28,622 nt of DNA from Bacteroidota bacterium (lineage in GTDB: Bacteria > Bacteroidota > Bacteroidia > Bacteroidales > GCA-2748055), in NCBI GenBank assembly GCA_024244665.1, contig JAAEOI010000155.1:1-28622 (forward strand), in the 5' to 3' direction. The position numbers and the translations under genes were made by a program. The notes beneath the pieces were generated by a model. It saw only the letters and a list, made by a program, of their open reading frames with translations. It ran no database searches and was not told where the DNA came from. Below are positions 23,030 through 28,622 of this stretch, in pieces. Positions within the stretch are counted from its first letter, which is position 1, and the number at the start of each line of letters is the position of its first letter.

Positions 23030-25753
23030 TTGCGCACCGACCAGATAAAGATACTTTTCATCATCTTACTAACTGTTTTAGCAGGAGGATTATTGCAGGC
23101 TCAGCAGCCTGATTCAATTGATGGCCCCCGTCCCGAGCCCCTCACTGACAGTCTGTTGATGACCCTGGATTCAGCCTATGCAGAAGTTGTGGTTGCCGAC
23201 ACCCTTACTGCAGATTCCACTGTAGTTAGTCCGGAAAAGGGAAGTAAAATCGCTTCCGAGGTGAAATATAATGCCGTTGATTCGCTGATTTTCTCACTCG
23301 ACGAGGGTTTGGTTGAACTCTATGGCGATGCGATTATTACCTTTGAGGAGATTGAGTTAACCGCCGATTACATCCGTTATGAGATGGAAAAGAACCTGGT
23401 GGTGGCATACGGAATGCCCGACTCAGCAGGTGCAATTGCAGGGAAACCTGTCTTTACAGACCCCAGCGGCTCCTTTGAATCGAAGGAGTTGAAATACAAT
23501 TTTAAAACAAAGAAAGGCTTTATCGAAGCTGTGGTTACCGAACAGGAGGGAGGGTACCTCCATTCGGAACAGACCAAGTTGCAGACCAACGGGCACATAC
23601 ACCTGAAAGACGGGAAGTATACCACCTGTGATGCGCCACTCCCCCATTTTTACATCGCCCTTACTAAAGGGATCTCCATACCTGGTGATAAGATTATATC
23701 GGGGGCTGCCTATCTTGTGATCCAGGAGGTTCCCCTTCCCCTTGGCATCCCGTTTGGTTTTTTTCCCAATTCGACAACCAAAACCTCGGGGATACTGATC
23801 CCCAAATACGGGGAGGAGAACCGCCGGGGTTTCTACATGCGTGAAGGAGGTTACTACTTTGCGATGAATGAATATATGGACATGAGGGTCACAGGCGATC
23901 TTTATTCCAATGGTACATGGGGATTCAGGTTGGGAAGTAATTATAAGGTGAACTACAGGTTCTCGGGAAATCTGAGCCTGAAGTATTTTAAAAACATTTC
24001 TGGTTATAAGGGTATTGAGGGGCTCTACAGTGTGAGCAGGGATTATGCTATCGGCTGGAGCCACAGCCAGGATTCCAGGGCTAACCCGACCAGTTCATTC
24101 AGGGCCAGTGTCAATCTTTCCAGTTCAGCCTATGACAAAAACCACACGCGGAATATCAATAGCGTGATGACCAATACAAAGCAATCGAGTATCTCATATG
24201 CAAAATCGTGGCCCAACAGTCCTTTCAACCTGAGTGCCTCCCTGAACCACTCCCAGAACAGCAATACCCAGGGGGTGAACATGACCCTTCCGAAGATTTC
24301 CCTGAATATGGGCCGGATCACCCCATTTAAGCGTAAGCAGGCCACCGGGCCCAAGAGGTGGTATGAAGATATCCAGCTGAGTTACACCAGTATCCTGGAA
24401 AACCGGATCAGCACTGTCGATACCTTACTTTTCACCAGTGCTGTCTGGGATGACATGAAGAACGGGTACAAACACTCCATTCCGTTAAGCCTCAGCATTA
24501 AACCCTTCAGGAAAACACCGATGCTGCAGAGTTTTGCCATCACCCCTTCCATGAACTACAACGGGATGATCTATACGCGGCAGAAGCTGAAATTCGTTTC
24601 CGATTATGATGAGGTGGACGACGGGAGCGGGGGCATCATTTATAATCCCATCGTGACCGATTCCATGATCAATAAGCTCTCCTATGCACACTCGCTCTTT
24701 CCCAGCTTCAGTTCGGGTGTCTCTCCCAAACTCTACGGGATGTACCAGTTCAAGGGAGACGGAAGAATGGAGGCGATCAGGCACGTAATGACCCCTTCGG
24801 CCAGCTTTTCTTACGTGCCCGACATGTCATCTTTCCAGACAGATTATTACAGACCGGTCTATGATGATATCAACATGGATACCCTGGAGTTATATTCAAT
24901 ATATGAGGGCCAGATCTATGGTACTCCCACTTCCCGGGGTGCCTCGGGCTCTCTGAACCTTTCGCTGCGGAACAATATTGAGGCCAAGATGCGTTCGAAG
25001 AACGATACAGTAGATGAGGTGGAGAAGGTGAAACTGCTGGACAACCTTAGTTTCAGTACAAGCCTGAACCTTTTTCATAAAGACACCCTCACTCCGGCAT
25101 GGCGCCCGGTTAGTTTTAACGGGAGTACAAGAATCTTAAATAACAAACTGAATATCTCATTCAGGGGTGTCATGGATCCCTTTGGATATGATGAAAGCAG
25201 ATCCCGTACGCGTGAAACCTGGTATTCCCAGACCGGGAAACCGCTTCGCCTGACCAATGCCAGTGTTTCAGCCGGATTCTCATTCAAATCGAAGCAGGGG
25301 AAGGGGGATCAGGACGATGGCGACCGGGAATCCCAGTTAAATAATCCGGATATGGAAAGTGAAGACCCCATGGGGGCCTATGACCCGAGAGTGGAGGAAT
25401 ACTATGGCGATTATGTGGATTTTGATATCCCGTGGTCGGTCCGGGTCGATTACAGTTTTAGCTATTCAAAACCAAAAGATGTTTCCAGGGTGATTCAGAC
25501 CGTCAGGGCTTCAGGCGACTTCAGCCTTACACCCAACTGGAAGATCGGTTTTAATTCAGGGTATGACCTGGACCGCAAGCAGTTCACAACCACCAACCTG
25601 AGTATATACAGGGACCTGCACTGCTGGGAGATGCGCATATCGGTGGTTCCCTTTGGTAATTACAAATCCTATAACTTCCAGATAAATGCCAAGTCTTCCA
25701 TTCTTTCCGACCTGAAGTACAACAAACGGAAGTCGTGGCAGGATAATTTCTAA
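23030..25753 (+). CDS. lptD: Outer-membrane LPS-assembly protein LptD
   Basis: LptD forms the outer-membrane barrel that inserts LPS. The product is 907 residues from the TTG at 23030. That start puts the basic/hydrophobic signal peptide (RTDQIKILFIILLTVLAGG) at the N-terminus with a likely cut at LQA-QQ. A GTG at 22976 would add 18 residues and leave only 7 bases to amiC. The N-terminal half (about 80-230) has an OstA/LptA-like beta-jellyroll (GDAIITFEEIELTADYIRYE, then KLQTNGHIHLKDGKYTTCD). The remainder is a beta-barrel ending in Phe, as outer-membrane barrels do. I see only two cysteines, Cys200 and Cys865, which could form one link between the jellyroll side and the barrel. ridA follows after 7 bases. 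Bacteroidota lptD is usually annotated as a putative LPS assembly protein. Confidence 0.88.
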   Translation: MRTDQIKILFIILLTVLAGGLLQAQQPDSIDGPRPEPLTDSLLMTLDSAYAEVVVADTLTADSTVVSPEKGSKIASEVKYNAVDSLIFSLDEGLVELYGDAIITFEEIELTADYIRYEMEKNLVVAYGMPDSAGAIAGKPVFTDPSGSFESKELKYNFKTKKGFIEAVVTEQEGGYLHSEQTKLQTNGHIHLKDGKYTTCDAPLPHFYIALTKGISIPGDKIISGAAYLVIQEVPLPLGIPFGFFPNSTTKTSGILIPKYGEENRRGFYMREGGYYFAMNEYMDMRVTGDLYSNGTWGFRLGSNYKVNYRFSGNLSLKYFKNISGYKGIEGLYSVSRDYAIGWSHSQDSRANPTSSFRASVNLSSSAYDKNHTRNINSVMTNTKQSSISYAKSWPNSPFNLSASLNHSQNSNTQGVNMTLPKISLNMGRITPFKRKQATGPKRWYEDIQLSYTSILENRISTVDTLLFTSAVWDDMKNGYKHSIPLSLSIKPFRKTPMLQSFAITPSMNYNGMIYTRQKLKFVSDYDEVDDGSGGIIYNPIVTDSMINKLSYAHSLFPSFSSGVSPKLYGMYQFKGDGRMEAIRHVMTPSASFSYVPDMSSFQTDYYRPVYDDINMDTLELYSIYEGQIYGTPTSRGASGSLNLSLRNNIEAKMRSKNDTVDEVEKVKLLDNLSFSTSLNLFHKDTLTPAWRPVSFNGSTRILNNKLNISFRGVMDPFGYDESRSRTRETWYSQTGKPLRLTNASVSAGFSFKSKQGKGDQDDGDRESQLNNPDMESEDPMGAYDPRVEEYYGDYVDFDIPWSVRVDYSFSYSKPKDVSRVIQTVRASGDFSLTPNWKIGFNSGYDLDRKQFTTTNLSIYRDLHCWEMRISVVPFGNYKSYNFQINAKSSILSDLKYNKRKSWQDNF

Positions 25754-25760
25754 ACCTGAA

Positions 25761-26141
25761 ATGATGAAGAAGATTATTCACACCAATGAGGCACCTGCTG
25801 CAGTGGGACCCTATTCACAGGCAGTTGAAGCAAACGGGACCATCTATATTTCTGGCCAGGTCCCCATCGATCCCCGGACCGGAAAAGTTGTTGAAGGGGG
25901 CATTACGGAGCAGACCGAACAGGTAATGAAGAACATCGGAAAGATCCTGGAGGCGGCCGGCTGTACCTATGATAATGTGGTGAAGTCAACCTGCCTGCTC
26001 TCGGATATGACCAATTTTAAAGCTATGAACGTGGTATATGCAATGTGCTATCCTTCAGGTCAGCCCGCCAGGTCAGCATTTGCAGTAAAAGAGCTGCCTC
26101 TGGGAGTACTGATTGAGATTGAATCCATTGCTGTAAAATAG
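25761..26141 (+). CDS. ridA: RidA family reactive intermediate deaminase
   Basis: RidA hydrolyses reactive enamine/imine intermediates released by PLP enzymes, protecting other enzymes from damage. The 126-residue protein has the family sequence throughout: NEAPAAVGPYSQAV near the start, IYISGQVPIDP, GGITEQTEQVMKNI, CTYDNVVKSTCLLSDM, and the catalytic arginine in QPARSAFAVKELP. Length is normal for a trimer-forming member. Two ATGs are adjacent at 25761 and 25764, and either could be used. It follows lptD by 7 bases and is probably co-transcribed. No functional link to LPS assembly is evident. Confidence 0.96.
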   Translation: MMKKIIHTNEAPAAVGPYSQAVEANGTIYISGQVPIDPRTGKVVEGGITEQTEQVMKNIGKILEAAGCTYDNVVKSTCLLSDMTNFKAMNVVYAMCYPSGQPARSAFAVKELPLGVLIEIESIAVK

Positions 26142-26174
26142 GGCGGCTCCGGGATAGTACTCTTAGCAGGAGAC

Positions 26175-26205
26175 AAAAAAAAACCGCCCGGAGACCCGGA
26201 CGGTT
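26175..26205 (-). terminator. Intrinsic terminator of the rpsF-rpsR-rplI operon
   Basis: On the minus strand AACCGTCCGG pairs with CCGGGCGGTT over 10 bp, with one G-T pair and a 4-base loop, and nine T residues follow. It starts 23 bases after the rplI stop codon. ridA ends on the other strand just beyond it. The plus-strand side is followed by ATATATATTATT, so some bidirectional use is possible. Confidence 0.92.
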
Positions 26206-26228
26206 ATATATATTATTATAGAGAGAAT

Positions 26229-26675
26229 CTATTCGGAGACAATCTCGAAGGGGATATCCACACGTACTTCCTTGTGCAATTTGACGGTAGCTGAGTAGCT
26301 TCCTATCTCCTTGATCAGGTCATCTTTGATGGAGATATTCTTCCTTTCAATTTCGAAACCTTTAGCTGTCAGGGCCTCGGCTATCTGGATGGTGTTGACC
26401 GATCCGAAGATTTTACCCTTGGTGCTGGTTTTAGCTCCAATGGAAAGGGATACGCTCTTCATCTCTTCTGCCATCTTCAGTGCAGCATCCTTCATCTCAG
26501 CCTCTTTATGGGCACGCTGACGGAGAATTTCCGCATGTACCTTTTTGTTCTGGGCTGTAGCATTAATTGCATAGCCTTTGGGGATCAAATAGTTCCTGGC
26601 ATACCCATCCTTAACGGCCACGATATCGTCTTTGTGTCCCAGATTGGTCATGTCTTGTTTTAAGATCACATTCAT
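26229..26675 (-). CDS. rplI: 50S ribosomal protein bL9
   Basis: bL9 is an elongated protein at the base of the L1 stalk. The 148-residue product has the N-terminal RNA-binding domain with MNVILKQDMTNLGHKDDIVAVKDGYARNYL (signature at about 13-30), a long connecting helix (about 40-75) and the C-terminal domain from about 82. Length is normal. It is the last gene of the rpsF-rpsR-rplI operon and is preceded by an AGGAGG sequence 7 bases before the ATG, a strong Shine-Dalgarno sequence that most genes here lack. The intrinsic terminator follows closely. Confidence 0.98.
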   Translation of the reverse strand: MNVILKQDMTNLGHKDDIVAVKDGYARNYLIPKGYAINATAQNKKVHAEILRQRAHKEAEMKDAALKMAEEMKSVSLSIGAKTSTKGKIFGSVNTIQIAEALTAKGFEIERKNISIKDDLIKEIGSYSATVKLHKEVRVDIPFEIVSE

Positions 26676-26682
26676 TTCTCTT

Positions 26683-26688
26683 CCTCCT
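26683..26688 (-). promoter_or_regulatory. Strong Shine-Dalgarno sequence of rplI
   Basis: AGGAGG lies 7 bases before the rplI ATG and starts right after the rpsR stop codon. A shorter AGGAG (26968-26972) sits 8 bases before the rpsR ATG. Most other starts in the window have no such sequence. Confidence 0.8.
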
Positions 26689-26689
26689 T

Positions 26690-26959
26690 TTACTTTAACA
26701 TGTCAGTTACATAGGGAAGCAGTGCCAGGTGACGTGCACGCTTAATGGCCACTGCCACTTTTCTCTGATACTTAAGTGAGGTTCCGGTCAGGCGCCTGGG
26801 AAGAATCTTACCCTGCTCATTCAGGAACTTCTTAAGGAATTCGGGATCCTTGTAATCGATGTATTTGATCCGGTTCTTCCTGAACCTACAATACTTCTTC
26901 TTTTTAATCTCTACCGTTGGCGGAGTTAAATATCTGATTTCTGAATTGTCTTGTGCCAT
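26690..26959 (-). CDS. rpsR: 30S ribosomal protein bS18
   Basis: bS18 forms a pair with bS6 on the platform of the small subunit. The 89-residue protein has the conserved core [22 protein letters not shown], then [31 protein letters not shown]. The roughly 20 N-terminal residues ([20 protein letters not shown]) precede the core. Its ATG overlaps the rpsF stop by one base (TAATG), so translation is coupled to bS6, its binding partner. In Bacteroidota bS18, with bS6 and bS21, helps to hide the anti-Shine-Dalgarno tail of 16S rRNA. Confidence 0.98.
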   Translation of the reverse strand: MAQDNSEIRYLTPPTVEIKKKKYCRFRKNRIKYIDYKDPEFLKKFLNEQGKILPRRLTGTSLKYQRKVAVAIKRARHLALLPYVTDMLK

Positions 26960-27315
26960 TATGCTTTCTCCTGTTTTTGTTCTGCTGATTTTCTGGCTCT
27001 TTTCTTCTCTGCATAGACCACGGCATATTTTTCCATCTTCATGGTCAGAAAACGGAGGATGCGCTCGTCCCTGCGGAATTCGGTTTCGAGTTTGGCAATA
27101 GTGTCAGGTTCAGCTCTGAACTCAACCATGTGGTAAAATCCTGTGGATTTCTTCTGAATCGGATAGGCGAGTTTCTTCAAACCCCAGTCCTCTTCATAAA
27201 CGATCTCACCTTTGTTATTGGTGATTACTTTCTTGAATTTGCTGACCGCTTCCTTCATCTGAATTTCAGACAAAACGGGAGTAGCAATGAAAACGGTCTC
27301 GTATTGGTTCAACAT
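26959..27315 (-). CDS. rpsF: 30S ribosomal protein bS6
   Basis: bS6 binds bS18 and the central domain of 16S rRNA. The 118-residue product has the family start [15 protein letters not shown], then [21 protein letters not shown] and [12 protein letters not shown], with a basic tail ([15 protein letters not shown]). ATG 27315 was chosen because it gives the normal N-terminus; an in-frame ATG at 27378 would add 21 residues and lie upstream of the promoter. It is first in the rpsF-rpsR-rplI operon. No ssb or priB lies between rpsF and rpsR, unlike in many Proteobacteria and Firmicutes. Confidence 0.97.
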   Translation of the reverse strand: MLNQYETVFIATPVLSEIQMKEAVSKFKKVITNNKGEIVYEEDWGLKKLAYPIQKKSTGFYHMVEFRAEPDTIAKLETEFRRDERILRFLTMKMEKYAVVYAEKKRARKSAEQKQEKA

Positions 27316-27347
27316 GTATAAAGATTTAGTTATTAAAAAATCGACTG

Positions 27348-27379
27348 CAAAAGTAGAAACTTTTTGATAAAGAGGCAAG
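27348..27379 (-). promoter_or_regulatory. Bacteroidota-type promoter of the rpsF operon
   Basis: On the minus strand TACTTTTG (27348-27355) is an exact TAnnTTTG match, and CTTG (27376-27379), three of four matches to TTTG, lies 20 bases upstream. The leader to the rpsF ATG would be about 26 bases. Confidence 0.65.
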
Positions 27380-27458
27380 AAACATCGGCTTTTTCCTCGA
27401 TCGCGGGCGATATTTTTTCTATGACTTTTAACTCATAGTTGCTATCTTAGCGGCTTCT

Positions 27459-28622
27459 ATGGACAAATATATAGTCTCTGCAAGAAAATACAGACCTTCG
27501 ACCTTTAGTGATGTGGTTGGGCAGTCCTCGATTTCCACTACTCTGAAGAACTCTATTCTTAATCATCACCTTGGACACGCCTACCTTTTCAGTGGACCCA
27601 GGGGTGTGGGGAAGACAACCTGTGCGCGGATTTTTGCCCGGACCATCAACTGTTCCAATATAACGGAAGCCGGTGAGGCATGCAACGAGTGCGAGTCATG
27701 TCTCTCTTTCAACGAGAACCGGTCCTACAGCATTCATGAACTGGATGCAGCATCCAATAATTCGGTAGATGACATCAGGATGCTCACCGAGAAGGTGCGG
27801 ATACCACCCCAGATCGGGTCTTACAGCATTTATATAATAGATGAGGTGCACATGTTGTCCCAACAGGCTTTTAATGCTTTCCTGAAGACACTTGAGGAGC
27901 CGCCTGCTCATGCGGTATTTATACTGGCCACCACCGAGAAACATAAGATCATTCCCACCATTCTCTCGAGGTGCCAGATATTTGATTTCAACCGTATCGG
28001 TGTGGAGGATGCCGTGGCTCATCTTAAGTCGATTGCTGAAAAGGAGTCTCTCGCTTACGAGGAGGATGCACTTCATGTGGTTGCACAAAAGGCTGATGGT
28101 GCCATGCGTGATGCCCTTTCCATCTTCGACCAGGTAGTTAGTTTTTCGGGCGATACCATCACCTATCAGAATGTTATCAAGAACCTTAATATCCTGGATT
28201 ACGAGTACTTCTTCAGGCTTACTTTCAGTGCCCTTGAAGGGAATGCCCCTTCCATGTTGCTCCTCTTTAACGAGGTGCTGGGAAAAGGGTTCGATGCACG
28301 AAACTTCATTAACGGGTATGCAGCCCATCTCCGCGATTTGATGGTTTGCAAGGACCCGGAGACTGTCGGTCTGATGGAAGTGGGGGCAGGGATCAGGGAA
28401 AAGTACCTCTCACAATCCAAACAGGTACCGCTTCCCTTTCTATACGAGGGTCTGGATATCTGCAACCAGGCTGATATACAGTTCAGGGCCAGCCGGAATC
28501 AGCGCCTGACCATTGAACTTGCACTTGTGAAGCTGGCTAATCTCTCAGGGGAGCAAAAAAAAAAAAAACAACTAGCCGAAGCAGCGCCTCCCCCCCCGGT
28601 AACAAAAAAAACCCCCCCGCCG
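27459..28622 (+). CDS. dnaX: DNA polymerase III subunit gamma/tau, N-terminal part (cut by the window edge)
   Basis: DnaX is the motor of the clamp loader. The visible 388 codons stay open to the edge. They show the AAA+ core with Walker A GPRGVGKTT (about 46-54), a zinc-binding module with cysteines in CNECESC (about 76-82), Walker B IIDEVHML, the sensor region LATTEKHKI and the SRC motif. The helical collar domain III runs to about residue 362 and ends RLTIELALVKLANLSGEQ. A Lys-rich then Ala/Pro-rich linker begins there, encoded partly by a run of 14 A. This is where a tau-specific C-terminal region would start. The gene is divergent from rpsF over a 143-base gap, and no promoter is convincing for it. 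The C-terminal domains are not in the window. Confidence 0.96.
   Translation, partial: MDKYIVSARKYRPSTFSDVVGQSSISTTLKNSILNHHLGHAYLFSGPRGVGKTTCARIFARTINCSNITEAGEACNECESCLSFNENRSYSIHELDAASNNSVDDIRMLTEKVRIPPQIGSYSIYIIDEVHMLSQQAFNAFLKTLEEPPAHAVFILATTEKHKIIPTILSRCQIFDFNRIGVEDAVAHLKSIAEKESLAYEEDALHVVAQKADGAMRDALSIFDQVVSFSGDTITYQNVIKNLNILDYEYFFRLTFSALEGNAPSMLLLFNEVLGKGFDARNFINGYAAHLRDLMVCKDPETVGLMEVGAGIREKYLSQSKQVPLPFLYEGLDICNQADIQFRASRNQRLTIELALVKLANLSGEQKKKKQLAEAAPPPPVTKKTPPP
28555..28575 (+). other. A14 homopolymer in dnaX with an out-of-frame TAG: candidate slippage site
   Basis: Fourteen consecutive A residues (28555-28568) follow codon 365. In the normal frame they encode Gln and four Lys, and the frame stays open. 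If the transcript had 13 or 16 A, the next codons would be AAC and TAG (28573-28575), ending the protein at about 371-372 residues, just after domain III. Nearby homopolymers are C8 (28590-28597), A8 (28604-28611) and C7 (28612-28618). No stem-loop of the E. coli dnaX type is seen after the run. Confidence 0.6.

Noticed and set aside
27696..28328. 210-residue open frame on the minus strand inside dnaX
   Set aside because: It is antisense to the conserved DnaX core, whose plus-strand reading has all expected motifs and runs open to the edge.
28555..28568. E. coli-type programmed ribosomal frameshift in dnaX
   Set aside because: There is no A AAA AAG heptamer with a downstream stem-loop, and the minus-1 frame has no stop in the remaining sequence. 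Slippage by polymerase on A14 fits better, and sequencing error stays possible.

Overview
The window reads as a chromosomal, housekeeping stretch from a Bacteroidota bacterium, most likely class Bacteroidia (Bacteroidales/Marinilabiliales-like). Three things point there. First, the gene content: a DUF4293 protein, a pyrB-pyrI pair, a zapA-(6S-like RNA)-rny block, a Bacteroidota-type LptD next to RidA, and an rpsF-rpsR-rplI operon without ssb. Second, several genes are preceded by the TAnnTTTG minus-7 element used by the Bacteroidota primary sigma factor. Third, most start codons have no Shine-Dalgarno sequence. Coding density is high and there is no phage, transposon or CRISPR array.

Layout. 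A tRNA-Arg lies at the left edge on the minus strand (5-78). Then come a large AsmA-like envelope protein (+, 174-2987), rplS (-, with its own promoter and terminator), a secreted C69 dipeptidase (-), and a minus-strand operon of M23 peptidase, anmK and iron-type alcohol dehydrogenase (9266 down to 5325). Divergent from that operon is a plus-strand block: a ZapB-like coiled-coil protein, zapA, a 6S-like RNA and rny. A UDP-glucuronate 4-epimerase-like gene follows and runs into a 13-unit heptanucleotide tandem array (12921-13011). That array fills the gap to the convergent udp-like phosphorylase/SirB1-like pair. Next are prohibitin and DUF4293 (+), pyrB-pyrI (-), an EamA transporter with a YigZ-family protein (-), and dnaA (-) with a 336-base non-coding upstream region. 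The right third holds mlaD and amiC (-) divergent from lptD and ridA (+), the rpsF-rpsR-rplI operon (-), and the start of dnaX (+), which runs off the right edge.

Themes. Many genes serve the envelope: AsmA, LptD, MlaD, AmiC with a SPOR domain, M23 peptidase, AnmK, and ZapA with its coiled-coil neighbour for the division ring. Others serve replication and translation: dnaA, dnaX, rplS, rpsF/rpsR/rplI, rny, 6S-like RNA and tRNA-Arg.

The observations most worth a second look are: (1) a 14-adenine run inside dnaX at the expected end of the clamp-loader core, where loss of one A or gain of two gives an immediate TAG, suggesting slippage that makes a gamma-like short form; (2) the heptamer array, which contains the epimerase stop codon; (3) a well-folded 6S-like RNA between zapA and rny; (4) strong Shine-Dalgarno sequences before rpsR and rplI in a lineage that mostly lacks them; and (5) a long hendecad-repeat tail on the AsmA protein. 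I found no clearly new multi-gene system.
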